Shown piece by piece: positions 23,901 to 35,513 of a stretch of DNA of 64,000 nucleotides (position 1 is the first letter of the stretch; each line of letters begins with the position of its first letter). This DNA comes from Myrica gale (lineage: Eukaryota > Streptophyta > Magnoliopsida > Fagales > Myricaceae). The notes under the pieces are model-generated. The model had not been told where the DNA came from. It was given only the letters and a program-made list of their open reading frames with translations, and ran no database searches. The DNA lies in contig OZ005610.1 of assembly GCA_963930655.1 (NCBI GenBank), forward strand, positions 501,001 through 565,000. Direction: 5' to 3'. A program made the translations under genes and the position numbers.

Positions 23901-25872
23901 TTTTCCCCCCTTTTCAATGAGGAGGATGTCATAATGTCATGTAAAGAAGCCACTTTGATTGTCATGGTTGTGTGCATCTTAGTTAATGTCTACATCTTTC
24001 TGAACTCTTTATCAGCATCACGCCAGCTGATAAGTACACAAGTGTTTGCTTGAATATTTGTCCTTAAACTTCCTTGTGATTCCATATTTTTCTATTGTAA
24101 CTTGCAACATCAGTTGTCCCATTTTAACAAGATAGGACTTGCTAATTATGTAGTTCACTTATTTCTGCTGTGCATACTTGTAGTTGGGGAGAAATATATC
24201 TCTAAGTACTTGATGGAAGGTTTAATTATAAGTAAACTCCCTTGTCATCTATCCTAGAGGGAAAAGGAAAAAAGTCCCTTCTCATTCATTTATAGAAGTT
24301 TGCAGAAGAGTGACATTTACTGTACTGGAATCTCTTGTGTACTTGATGTTCTATTTTGAGCATGAAGAGTTTTGGTCAAGGGCTTGAAGGTGGAAATCTG
24401 TCCTTTTGAGGTTCTGTCTCATCATTTTGGGAAACTTAGTTTGATGTCATTTTCAGGACAGAAAAGTGCTGGGATATTCTATTGAGTGTGTAATTATGGG
24501 GAGCAGCTGATTACAAATAAATATTTGAAGTTTCTGTCTCTTATGTGAGAGATTATTTGCATCCTATTTGCTGACTTGTCATATCATTGCTTATCATCTT
24601 ATGATTTCCTCCAGCTGTTGCTGTTTCTCGTGATCACAAGCCAGACCAAAGTGATGAGCGACAACGGATTGAAGATGCAGGAGGCTTTGTTATGTGGGCA
24701 GGTAAGGTTCTTACATATTGACTGTCAAGATTTCTGGTGAATTGCTCATATCTTGCTGAGTGAAGCTATATCATCAGGTACCTGGAGAGTTGGAGGAGTT
24801 CTTGCTGTTTCTCGTGCTTTTGGTGATAGGTTATTGAAGCAATATGTTGTTGCAGATCCTGAAATTCAGGTGTGATTCTTCAATTGAATTTTGATGCTCA
24901 TCCAATTTAAAGGATGATTCCACTTTTGGATAAAGTAAATGGTCGAAATGAAGACTTAAGATCTCGAAAAGGGGAAAATGGAGGAGAGAAGAGAGAGAGA
25001 GAGGAGGAGTGAAAGAATGAGGCTGCCCATGTATTATGCCTGCATCGTCATTACTTTATGCATAAAAATGAAATCCTATATCATCATACTCTGTAATAAT
25101 TAACAGGGTCTTGACATTGTAAAAACTTCATACTGTTATTCGTCTACATATCTACCATAATTGCATATCATAGTTCTTGCTAGAGGGATGCCATTTACTG
25201 ATAGCTGTTCTCCATTATTGCGTGTCCCTAAAGGGTCCTTTGGATTGATACATTTGGTTGGGTAGACTGCCTCAAACTTATTTCCCTTGCCTATCATTTT
25301 TGGTGGTTTGTGAGAGCAATTTGCCACTGACACCATGATGGAACTTGCAGGAAGAAAAGGTTGACAGCTCCCTCGAGTTTCTTATCCTTGCTAGTGATGG
25401 ACTGTGGGATGTTGTCACAAATGAGGTTCGCCATGCTTTCTGATTCTGGAATTATCATGTTCTTTTCATTTCATGTTGATGCCCATGTATTACAAATTCA
25501 CGGATGGATATCATGTGTTAAGGAGAGAGAACATTTTCTTTTGACTTTTCCTTGGTAAGCAAATGGATAGTGCTGGCATTTTTATCAATTACGGAGAGAC
25601 CGGAGATATTGGTTGTTTTGACTGGGTGTCGAGTGTTTTCTCATCGTTTAAACAAATCAGACGTGTGGGTACTCTGAAACTTTCAACTCTCTGATTCTTC
25701 CCATTTTTCTCAGGAGGCAGTTGCGATGGTTAAACCAATTCAGGAGCCAGAACAAGCAGCAAAAAGGCTGATGCAGGAGGCATATCAGAGAGGTAGCGCA
25801 GATAATATCACTGTTGTAGTTGTCCGTTTCTTGGCGAATCAAGGGGGTTCCTCTCATGGCAGCTCTGTGTAA
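20930..25872 (+). CDS. protein phosphatase 2C, clade F (WIN2/PP2C59-like), 292 aa, 8 exons
   Basis: Exons (coding): 20930-21009, 22184-22311, 23227-23325, 23429-23587, 24615-24701, 24778-24869, 25351-25425, 25714-25872, all GT-AG with matching phase. The protein is a bare PP2C catalytic domain: [14 protein letters not shown] (metal-binding Asp 69, Gly 70), [35 protein letters not shown] (Asp 231) and GSADNI (Asp 270). It removes phosphate from Ser/Thr with Mn/Mg. The opening [10 protein letters not shown] and the phrase [14 protein letters not shown] place it by memory with Arabidopsis At4g31750 (WIN2, target of the effector HopW1-1) and its paralogues, implicated in stress and defence signalling. 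The C-terminus is shorter than WIN2. A gly-2 start (MGYL) is compatible with N-myristoylation. The exon holding the ATG is preceded by a CAG acceptor at 20901-20903, so a 5' UTR intron is likely, with an uncertain donor. Confidence 0.93.
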
Positions 25873-27338
25873 GCCCCCTTCTCAGCTTGATACTAGCGTT
25901 TGTTTCCCTAGCGAGAGTGGAAGAAGGTGGCAATAACAATCCAGTGGTTCATAGTGATAGGAAATCTCAGCGTTGTTATGTTTAAGATAGATATACGAAA
26001 CCAAACTCATCAAGCTGCTAATTCGTACTACACAGTTAAGTTCAGCTTCTAGCATCACGGAACTGTATCTGAGAGTTAGTTTCCGTACTTGGTCTTGAAT
26101 GTAGCTAGAAAATGTGCATGTGTGAAGATCTAAGAAGTTCGAAACTCTCTTAGGATTTGCTGTAAATGTTTCCAAACACGCCGTTGCTCTTTTCGTTTGC
26201 AATTGGATTTATGCATTGCAGGTGTTTCTCTGTTTTTATTGATGTGGTTTGGAGTTGTGGCATCTTAATGTTCTTTTTTATTGCAATGCTCTGAAGCGTA
26301 CAACAAGAGTGACAATCTGTTGAGGACCAATTCAACAAGAAGCCACCAATCTACGCAATCACCATCGCCAAATTAAGAATCTAGGGTTTATGAGATTTGG
26401 AAATTTGGTTCATGTAGGGATTTAATCTAAACAAATCAACTATATTTACTTAGATTTAGATTTGGAAACTGAAATAGAACGATAATCAAATATCAAGATA
26501 AAATGATAGATCAGATCAAATTTTATTCAATGAATTGCAAGGATAGAATCTTCTAACTTAGATTCAATGAATTGTCTCAAGTTAACCCCAGTGATCTTTA
26601 AGAGCTATGAATATGTTCAAAATGCCATTAATAAGCTCACATACTCCTCACTATGTAATATGTATGACAAAGTAGAGAACATAAACGAATTGCTTTTCAC
26701 AATCACCTTTTTATGTATGAGGGGGTTTCTCTCATATTGATATTCGATGATTTGCAAGAGAGGGTCATGCGAAAGGTAAGGATGATGGGCAGCTAGCAGC
26801 AAAGAGGGAAGAGGGGGTGGTGGCTGCGGTTGTAATGCAGGGGTGCCGCTACCAATTTTTGATATAATGATGTCATTACTGCCTTGCTTTGAAAAATATA
26901 TCAATTAATATGTTGCAAAGAAAAATATAAAATACCACCTTGCTTCAGTGTCAGGACCAAAGGAAATTGTAAAGCTTTCAAACACGCCTAAACATATACA
27001 AACACCTGTACTTATATTGTAAAACTTTCCCATCAGGGTTTGACTCCGATACTATGAGACACGATAGACGATATATTAAAGAACTGACTTTGAATGCAGA
27101 AAACAGATCCTGCATATATTTGGTTGGTCTATGAATATGATGATGGTAATCACAAAGATATTACAAGATTATCACTGGTTAATTGTAATAAAGTAATATG
27201 AGGTGAAATAAATAAAATAATAACTTGAAATAAAATAAAATAAAATAAAATAAAAAACAAAATATAATGATTGAAATAAAAAGGCAATAAATTAGAGAGA
27301 AAATTGGAATAAGAACTTAGAAATGTTCTAGAGCGAGC
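25873..27338. other. intergenic, 3' flank of PP2C
   Basis: No coding signal is seen. A simple AAAAT-type repeat runs at about 27228-27255, just before the large minisatellite. Confidence 0.5.
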
Positions 27339-27731
27339 GAGGACTCAGATAAATAAAGTCATTTCGACAAGGCATAGAATTTGTCATTACGCACGACGAG
27401 CAAACCAAAATATTTTACCTTCATCGTCCTCCACAAATCATATGCAGCAAAAGAAAGTAACAGAGAGAGAGAGAGGACTCATATAAATGAAGTCATTTCG
27501 GCAAGGCATAGAATTTGCCATTACGCACGACGAGCAAACCAAAATATTTTATCTTCATCGTCCTCCACAAATCATATGCAGCAAAAGAAAGTAACAGAGA
27601 GAGAGAGAGGACTCAGATAAATGAAGTCATTTTGGCAAGGCATAGAATTTGCCATTACGCACGACGAGCAAACCAAAATATTTTATCTTCATCGTCCTCT
27701 ACAAATCATATGCAGCAAAAGAAAGTAACAG

Positions 27732-27763
<32 letters not shown>

Positions 27764-28390
27764 TGAGAAAGAGGACTCAGATAAATGAAGTCATTTCGGC
27801 AAGGCATAGAATTTGTCATTACGCACGACGAGCAAATCAAAATATTTTATCTTCATCGTCCTCTATAAATCATATGCAGCAAAAGAAAGTAACAGAGCAG
27901 AGAGAGAGAGAGAGAGAGATGAGAAAGAGGACTTAATTGAAGTCATTTCGGCAAGGCATAGAATTTGTCATTACGCACGACGAGCGAACTAAAATATTTT
28001 ATCTTCATCGTCCTCTACAAATCATATGCAGCAAAAGAAGGTAACAGAGCACAGAGAGAGAGAGAGAGATGAGAAAGAGGACTCAGATAAATGAAGTCAT
28101 TTCGGCAAGGCATAGAATTTTCCATTACGCACGACGAGCAAACCAAAATATTTTATCTTCATCGTTCTCTACAAATCATATGCAGCAAAAGAAAGTAACA
28201 GAGCACAGAGAGAGAGAGAGATGAGAAAGAGGTCTCAGATAAATGAAGTCATTTCGGCAAGGCATAGAATTTGCCATTACGCACGACGAGCAAACCAAAA
28301 TATTTTATCTTCATCGTCCTCTACAAATCATATGCAGCAAAAGAAAGTAACAGAGCACACAGAGAGTGGGGGAGAAAGAGAGAGAGAGAT
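27339..28390. repeat. seven-copy minisatellite, 134-164 bp units with internal (GA)n
   Basis: Unit starts (GGACTCAGAT or a variant) fall at 27341, 27475, 27609, 27773, 27929, 28079 and 28231. Spacings are 134, 134, 164, 156, 150 and 152 bp. The first ~110 bp of each unit (including CATTACGCACGACGAGC and ATCATATGCAGCAAAAG) is nearly invariant; the length change comes from a GA microsatellite at the end of each unit, plus an added ATGAGAAAGAG in later units. Open frames across it are by-products of the repeat. Confidence 0.95.
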
Positions 28391-28713
28391 CATAGAGAGG
28401 GAGGGTCGAGTATACATGGTCTCCGCAAGGGCCCGAAGTATATATAGCGGGAAGTGCCTTCTTAAACAATCAAATATAACTTGCGCATGCCTAGCAAGTA
28501 GCAACAGTATTATTATTGTAAAAAAGTATTAATTTAGCTAGCCCTCTGCCTTGCCCACCAAGCCTGAAGTAGTTTATCATTTGTGTTCTTCTTCGTCGTT
28601 TTATCCATTTGCTTTTTTGGTTTCTTTTCAACGGCAAACAAAATAGTCTGCCTTGCCCACCAAGGAAGGAAAGTTTTCAAGTTGAAGAATACACCCCTTA
28701 CCTATACTGTGAC

Positions 28714-29816
28714 CAGTGGCGTAACCAGGACTCAAGTTGAGGGGGGGGCAAACTCCTAAAGCGAAATGACAAAATTTTTTTCTTATTTAATGCAAAAGGC
28801 GTTTTAGAGTTAAAATAACGAAAACTAATGAATAAAAACATTAAAAATATTGAAATACACTACTGTAACTCCTTAAAAAATATTCTTACTCATAATTTTT
28901 GAATCATAGCTCTCTAAAACCCCTCATTATTTTCTCATATTGCTTATTGGTTTTGAACCATAACTCTCTGAAACCCCTCATTGTTTTCCCATTTTGCTTC
29001 TTAGGAAAATCATGACCAACAAGCCAAGTGATTGACAAAGAATTTTGATCAAATACTCCTTACGAATTTAATCTCCAATCCCAACATCATATTCTTCAAT
29101 GAGTTTACGTAACCTTGAGTCAGCAATAATATAATCCAGACTAAACAAAAGACAAGGTCTTTTCGAACTAATATTCGCATCAAAAGTAGGAGTACTAAGC
29201 GATTCCACATTGGCTGACTTTTTTTTATCCAAAACTTATCCATAATCTAAACAAAACAAAATGAAAAATTCATCACCCAATTCAATTCACTAATCAAAAT
29301 TAAAAACAATAAAACTTTAAACACCAACGTTCTAATCTCTTCAAATATACAACATTTATATGTCTACTAGGTTACTATCATGTTCAGCATATTAAGTAAT
29401 CAAAATATAAATGAACAAAGATTTATAAACTCCATATCTCCTCTCTCCCTCTCTCTTACGCATGGGATGTGAGAAATTTGAGATAAGTAATCAACATGTA
29501 ATTCTCCTACCTACTCTACCGCTGAACAACTCTTCAAACTAATCTAAATAAATTTTCTCCAAAAACAATGGGATTATATTGCCAGATTTTAGCACTCTAT
29601 AAGTAGAAAATATGTGTATTGAATATATTTTTATAGTAAAATAGATATAATAAACAGAAACAATAAAAAAGCCATAATGTTGAAAGACTTGACTTATAAA
29701 CCACAACACATTAAACTATATATATAAAATAGATAGGAAAATACATATAAAATATATATATATATGAACCAAGGGGGGCAGCTGCCCCGGCTTGACCCCC
29801 CTTGGCTCCGCCACTG
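28714..29816. mobile_element. hAT element, 1103 bp, perfect 8-bp target duplication
   Basis: Termini are CAGTGGCGTAACCAGG on the left and CCTTGGCTCCGCCACTG on the right. They are imperfect inverted repeats of the CAGNGGCGGAGCCA kind known from hAT elements such as petunia dTph1. Both sides are flanked by ACTGTGAC (28706-28713 and 29817-29824), the 8-bp duplication made by hAT transposases. It sits at the outer edge of the left arm of a foldback element (see 29817-31150), so it is the younger of the two. Confidence 0.92.
29041..29160 (-). pseudogene. degenerate TTF-type zinc-finger hAT transposase fragment
   Basis: Inside the hAT, the minus strand encodes a stretch reading LDYIIADSRLRKLIEEYD followed after five residues by a stop and then IRKEYL. 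This matches the pattern DPGLRKPI..Y...IRRAYL seen at the N-terminus of plant TTF-type/hAT-dimerisation transposases. An in-frame stop shows it is dead. The rest of the transposase is not recognisable, so the element is non-autonomous. Confidence 0.6.
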
Positions 29817-30530
29817 ACTGTGACTAAGTCGCACATATGCTCCTCTAGTACAAAAAGTTATTAATACTCTTAGGTGATATTTTTTTCCACTGAATACGTG
29901 TCTGTCTACCCCGTTTAAAAATTTAACGGGAAGTGATGATTGGCTCACCTTTAAACATATGACACGTGTCTTTTTGCCACGTCATATGCCAAGTAAAAAG
30001 CCATGTCATACAACATAAATTACTAATTCCCACGTAATTTTAAAAAATTAAAGAAAAAAAAAGGTCATTTTCGGGATAAGCTGAACTGCGCATTCTCCCC
30101 CGATTCTCCTTAACCCTTTCTCCCCCTTCGAACTAATTTTTCCCCAAAATTCACCGATCGAAGATATCTTAAGCCATGCAGCAATGCACCATGCATTCAC
30201 TGATACTAAGATGCTTTACATTAGGGGCTCCAGGACAACAATTACCCTATCTCACAGCCCAACTGTAATGTAATTGTCATTGAGAAACCTGTTGGAGGAA
30301 GATCCCACTTCCTGCACTGGATCATAACTGCGTTAACTACGAGTTTGGTGTTTCCTTTTGTGAAATCATTTGCCTAAGGGATTTTCTTGTATCCTGAAAC
30401 TTCATAATTAACCGGCTGGACACCTCTTTTTCTTAAGGTAAAACTGATGATTGACAGGCAGAATATGTTGAGTTCTAAATTTGTAGGTTCTGAGCAGGTC
30501 TGTGTTCTGGGCCTTGTTTTGGAGTAATAT

Positions 30531-30757
30531 ATGTGTTTTGGTATGATAGAAGTGTACCGTGTTATTTTTGAAGTCTTTGGAATGGACCCAGAAGCTGAGA
30601 ACTGCCAGCCAAAATTACGAAGACAACTTGAAGACGTAGATTATGTCTCTGTTGAATTTGAAGGCAAGAAGCTCAGCTGGCTAGATGTTGCAGCTTATAA
30701 GGCAAGCTCCATTTTGGGGGAAATTAGGTCGAAGGGTGAGAAGCTTTTATCCCGAAA
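30531..30757 (+). pseudogene. exon-like gene fragment inside the foldback element, family unknown
   Basis: A 75-codon open stretch reads like a real protein (EVYRVIFEVFGMDPEAE, then YVSVEFEGKKLSWLDVAAYK and EIRSKGEKLL) and is preceded by a possible acceptor at TGATAG (30545-30550). It runs straight into the right terminal repeat at about 30747, so any longer product would be chimeric with the transposon. I do not recognise the family. Upstream sequence from 30090 looks like an mRNA leader but has no long frame. Confidence 0.45.
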
Positions 30758-30908
30758 ATGGCTTTTTTTTAAAAAAACGTGGCAATTAGTAATTTATGCT
30801 ATTTTACGTGGCTTTTTACTTGACACATGACAACACATGTCCATGTATTATTAGTCCACATGTCTAAAAATGAGTCGCGTAATTATTTCCCGTTAAGTTT
30901 TTAAATGA

Positions 30909-31150
30909 GAAGTGGACATAAAGGAATGAAGTATTCGAAATGGTATTTAGTGGAAAGAAAAATCACTCCAGGAGTATTAATCCAACTTTTTGTACTAGAT
31001 GAACATATTTGTAACTTAGTCATACCACATAAGTATATGGTACACTTAAGCTTAAAAAATATTTGGGAGGTCACTCGTAAAGAATTGAGATAATCATCTT
31101 AGATGCAAGTTCTCCTTTCTATAAATAGTGAAAGAAGGACAACAAGAGTA
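30909..31150. repeat. direct repeat, copy 1 (~242 bp)
   Basis: This copy runs from GAAGTGGACATAAAGG to CAACAAGAGTA and matches 31551-31793 with scattered substitutions and small indels. Its first part coincides with the outer half of the right arm of the foldback element. Confidence 0.85.
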
Positions 31151-31550
31151 TTTTTTTTAAGATCACGTTCCAAACTAGGAACCGAATAACACTGACCAGG
31201 CGAAAAAATCGGTGGGATCCAAAATAGGATCGGAAAAAGTCACTATATGCTTCATGCGAGGCATGTGGAGTGGTTGCCGGACACAATAGACAACGCTACC
31301 AGGACCTAAGCTTGCCAGCAAATATGCACCACAACCCAGTACAGGAAGCCCTAACAAGGGTAGGAAAAGATCCCCGAGGGATCGGGAAAGCCCACGCAGT
31401 CCGATCCATTTTGTTCGCGCATGACGTCTCACGCGTCTGACGATGTGCTTCCCGCCCGGCATGTTTTCCGGCGGTCTTGACGGTCACGCGCCTTCTCCGT
31501 GACTCCTTCTATTGGCGAGCTCGGTGCCTCCTCGTCACCGACTCCCAGGA
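31151..31550. other. GC-rich 400-bp insert between the direct repeats
   Basis: This stretch is clearly richer in G and C than its flanks and has two long overlapping open frames on the minus strand (31175-31462 and 31296-31487). I recognise no domain. Its origin, transposon or captured gene, is unresolved. Confidence 0.4.
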
Positions 31551-31793
31551 AGTGGATGTAAAGGTATGAAGTATACGAAATGGTATTTAATGGAAAAAAA
31601 AACTCTCTCCAGGAGTATTAATCCAGCTTTTTGTACTAGATGAACATATTTATAACTATTAGTCATACCACATGAGTATAGGGCACATTTAAGCTTAAAA
31701 AATATTTGGGAGGTCACTCGTAAAGAATGGAGATGATCATCTTAGACTCAAGTTCTCCATTCTATAAACAGAGAAAGAAGTACAACGAGAGTA
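31551..31793. repeat. direct repeat, copy 2 (~242 bp)
   Basis: This copy runs from GAAGTGGATGTAAAGG to CAACGAGAGTA. It is in the same orientation as copy 1 and about 400 bp downstream of it. Retained shared blocks include TTTTTGTACTAGATGAACATATTT and AAATATTTGGGAGGTCACTC-type strings. Confidence 0.85.
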
Positions 31794-32335
31794 AACCAAA
31801 CATAGCCTAAACATCTTAACGAAACCTGTTTTCCTCAACAAGGTCACCCACGAATCATGTTAACCGGCACTCAGTTGGCACGACACAAGATGGAAATAGA
31901 TCCGTTTATCATGCTCCGACATGTTCCGGAATCTTCTTTCTTTTCTGCAGAATTAATTTTGAGAAGTTCCAATCACTGGACAGGTGTCATATTTATCCGT
32001 TGTTTAGTGCACTGAAATCCATAAGCAAAACGTGTTTGGCTCATTGAATTCCAACATCCTCACAATCATAACATGATTAGTTTATTACTAAATTAATCCT
32101 ACCCGCTTAGTGACCAATAGCAATTCAGATTTTGATCCCCTTCTTAGGAACACCATCCACAAATGACAAAACTCAAAATTCCAATTTCAGAAATGCAGAG
32201 AGAGCTTCCATTCGCAGCTCCGGAGTTCATTACAGAGCAAAATTCATTAGCTTGTCTATAAGATCGACGGTCGATTAAACAACATCCAACAACGAATATA
32301 TACAAGCCATAGTACAATTCAAGACGGAGATCAAA
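31794..32335. other. intergenic, 3' flank of the CONSTANS-like gene
   Basis: No coding signal is seen. The right part should contain the 3' UTR of the minus-strand CONSTANS-like gene. Confidence 0.45.
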
Positions 32336-33523
32336 TTAAAACGACGGAACGACGCCATATCCGCAGATACGTTCAACTTCGACCCCGACTTCCGACCGCT
32401 TAGCGAACCTTCCCTTGACTCGCGGCCTCGTCTCCGCATAGGCTTTTCGCGACGAGTATCGGATAGTCTTCTCGAACTTTCGGTTCTTCCTCTTCTCTCT
32501 GTACCTCAGCACCCTCGCTTCACGATCAGCAGCTGATATCTGGACCGCCCGAGTAATTCCCGACTCGGTTACACTGCCGATCGGTTTAGAATAAGAATCG
32601 GATACCTCTGGCACAACGCCAACGTCGAGGGACGAGGAAGACACCTGAGAGCAAAGTATTCTTGTTGAGAAATTTGTTTGACTAGCGTGTGGAGAATGAA
32701 ATACCGTTAGATCCATCAGAGAGGCCATGAAAAATTGAAAGGAAATCATGGATTTTTCTTTTCCGAGCAAACAAACGTATGATTTAACAAAGAAATGAAA
32801 TTAGAAACTAACACTCTGACTGATACACGGAGCGTTGTAGCCATAGGCATAGGGCTTGGAAAAGTCTATCTCGAAGCAGCGGTCATTCAGCAACGGAGGC
32901 TGATGAACACTCTTGCTCTGTACGGGTACAACCCCGTCAGTACCGGAACTGTTCTGCTCCTGAGCTTCCAACTTCGGATCCACAGATCTGTACTCCAGAT
33001 CCAAGTAGGGATCCATGTCCTGGAAGACAAACTGACCGGTATTCGGATCCGAGCTCCCCATCACCTTAGAAGTACCATTGTTATTGGGGTTGGGGGGAGG
33101 GTTTGGGAGCAACCAAGAGGCAGCCTCGGCCTCTTCCCTGCTGACGTCACCGTCGCCCTCAACGTCTGAGTAGTAGCGGTCGTCTAGGAAGTTAGCGACG
33201 GCGCCAGATTTGATAGCTACGGAGGAATTAACGGACTCGTAGAACGGGGTGACGGGAACGCGCTCGTGGCGGCGAGCGAGCGGGTTAGCGGAGTGGATGT
33301 CGCGGTCGCACGTGACGCAGAGGGCAGCGGCGTCGGCCTTGCAAGTGAAGTGGGCGGGAGCTTGCTCGCAGACCTCACAGAGCCAGACGCGCGCGTGGCG
33401 GGATGCGAGCTTGTTGGCAGCGTGGACCTTGGAGTCGCAGCCCACGCAGAGGAACGCCGAGTCGGCTCGGCAGAACAGAGTGGCTGTCGCAGATTTGCAG
33501 GAGTCGCATAACTTCGACGCCAT
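32336..33523 (-). CDS. CONSTANS-like B-box/CCT transcription regulator, 339 aa, 2 exons
   Basis: Exons (minus): 33523-32813 and 32644-32336, phase 0, with a 168-bp GT-AG intron at the position usual for group I COL genes. Two complete N-terminal B-boxes bind zinc: C6, C9, C18, C26, C29, H34, H43 and C49, C52, C61, C69, C72, H77, H86. A C-terminal CCT domain starts near residue 278 ([19 protein letters not shown], then [15 protein letters not shown]) and serves DNA binding and nuclear import. The protein ends YGVVPSF (333-339), the VP pair through which COL proteins meet the COP1 E3 ligase. The middle phrase [13 protein letters not shown] suggests the COL3/4/5 branch of light and flowering regulators rather than CO itself. 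The protein acts in the nucleus. Confidence 0.94.
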
Positions 33524-35513
33524 AACAAAGACTTTACTCTCTTTTCTGTAAGCACCACTTCACCCCCTCTCTTCTCTCTCTTCTGAGTCTTTGTGGTGGT
33601 GGTTGATTATGTGATTAATTGGGTCTATCTCGTGGGCCTAGCGAGATCTGGTGCGTTACCAATAGGGGAGCGACGCGTGTAGAAGGCTTAGCCGAAATAA
33701 ACGTATTTTATGGAGTTGAAAATAAAGGGGAGGGTGAAATTTGGATGTGGGGCCCACGTGCGAGATGGGGAGGTGGATGTTTGGACTTTTCGCTACGTTA
33801 TGTAAAGTTTGTATCGAAAGGACTAAAAGAGGAAGAAAGGGCTAGTGGGTCCCACGGGAGTGCCGCGTTGGCCTTCGAGATGGATCTTTACTGTCCATGA
33901 CCTTCGCTCTGATTGTCTTTGTAGATATGGCAGAAGAAGAAACGCTCGCATGCGGCGCCGGAGCCTGGAAGGTAATGCTTCTCCACATTTGACAGGGACC
34001 GGTCTGGATTTTGTTTTTATTTCAAAGTAATTCCTGCTATATTACGGCGAAAGCTGTCCAGTTAATCTGCTGCTGTTCGTAGTCGGTCACGTAGCATCAC
34101 TCAAGAAAAAAAAACACGTGCGAAAAAATCTCATAAATAAAAAATTGACAGACAATTGACTTATGAAAATGTTATATAGTCTAGGTAGAAAAATCCGAAA
34201 AAATGTTTAAAAAACACATATTTCTTGGTAAAATCATTCAGAACCAAAGGGAGAATTTTGAAGAGAATTTTTTTTTTAAAAAAAAAGAGGAAGCGGAATA
34301 TAAATGATGGTGGACCATACAAAAAGTAGGTGTGACCCACACCCCAATAAAGGATGGGTTTCGAATTAGGTGTGAAAATAATTACTCGATAGTAGATGAT
34401 TTAGATGGCTAACTGAATTTAATATTCCTTTTTCTTAGCATTCTGCTCGTTCAACTCTGACTGGTTAGTGTGGTGTTTTGCTTTGACCTCAATTATACGT
34501 CCCAACAAATACTCTTGCCTTTTTTCGGACAGAATTTAGGAAAAGACCGTAATAGGGTAGGGAGAAGTTCATACAATATTCGTGAAACCCAGGCCCAGCT
34601 GAAAGATTACCCCGTTTTTAATGCTCTTCACCAACCCTTCTGGTCCATGACCCCGAGGATCTCGTAGCCCGTGTTTGACTAATTGCACTATGTTTGAGCC
34701 TTTGAGGGAAGAAAAAGGTGAATCGATAAAAAGACCTTTCTCTCCCCAACATCTAGTTAGGAGTTAGGACCAGTTAAAAAACAGTGTATAGAAATCTTCT
34801 GGGCTCTGGCATCGTACTGCTCCCCTCTTTTCGCTACAGATTGTGTTATTTATATATTACTTCGATTTTTTTTAATAGAGAAAGAGGAAAGTAAATTTGC
34901 AGTCAGGATCTAAATTATTAGATTTGACATATTAAATTATAGAATTATTAAATGAATTATGTCATACAGTTTTGACTGTTAAATTTTATTTTAAGGTGCA
35001 AGTTAATTAATTTTAAATATTTAGAAGATCAATATATAAAAAATGTTAAACAAGGTGACTTTTTCCCTCTCAAAGAAAATGATATATAGTTATCTGGACG
35101 AACAGATATTTGGAACTGCGATTTTACTCGAAAGTCAATTTTTTTGGGGATCCTGATGTACATTTCCTTTGTTTCCATTTACATTCGTGGATTCTAATTT
35201 AGCATGGACAAAGCTACATGTTTATAGGCAACTTCGGCTTGACGATTTATACTGGAAGCCAAACTATGGAAACAAAATTTTCTCACATAAAAGAAATGAA
35301 CTAATCCACACCTTTTTAAGATTTCAAACGCATATGGTACAGACTAATGTTGTTGTGATCACCTGTAGTGGAACAAAATAACAATTGAGGTATAACCCGT
35401 ACGATGAAGTGATTCCTGCCTGCAACAAACAAGAGAGCGTAAAAGGAAACTGAGGCAAGTCGCCTAGAATCTCTTGGTGGATGAATCTCTTCACACATTG
35501 AGAAGCAGCACTG
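33524..35513. other. intergenic, COL promoter side and AT-rich spacer
   Basis: The first few hundred bases are upstream of the minus-strand COL gene. From 34100 the sequence is AT-rich with no coding pattern. Confidence 0.45.
33755..33760. promoter_or_regulatory. G-box CACGTG upstream of the CONSTANS-like gene
   Basis: CACGTG in the context GCCCACGTGCGA lies about 230 bp before the COL start codon. G-boxes are bound by light-signalling factors such as HY5 and PIFs, which would suit a COL gene. This is inference from motif and position. Confidence 0.4.

Larger units (their letters stand above)
29817..31150. mobile_element. foldback (long-TIR) element with gene-like interior, Pack-MULE candidate
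   Basis: The left arm (about 29820-30080) is the imperfect reverse complement of the right arm (about 30747-31025). Shared landmarks in order from the centre outward are TATCCCGAAAATG, GGAATTAGTAATTTATG / GGCAATTAGTAATTTATG, CATGGCTTTTTACTTG / ACGTGGCTTTTTACTTG, CCCGTTAA, AGTGGAAA, CTTTTTGTACTAGA and ACTTAGTCA. The interior (30081-30746) is unrelated, non-repetitive and gene-like. Long terminal inverted repeats around acquired gene sequence fit a Mutator-like Pack-MULE, but I cannot identify a clean 9-bp target duplication because the left end was disrupted by the hAT. Confidence 0.6.

Noticed and set aside
27339-28390. Regularly spaced repeat array that could be mistaken for a CRISPR array
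   Set aside because: Units are head-to-tail copies of 134-164 bp with no unique spacers, in a plant nuclear genome; it is a minisatellite.
27381-28532. Series of overlapping 79-103 codon open frames with repeated peptide
   Set aside because: They are the same frame in each minisatellite unit, not separate genes.
30909-31793. A TRIM or small LTR retrotransposon with 242-bp LTRs
   Set aside because: The repeats lack TG...CA ends, no primer binding site follows copy 1, and copy 1 is part of an inverted-repeat arm.
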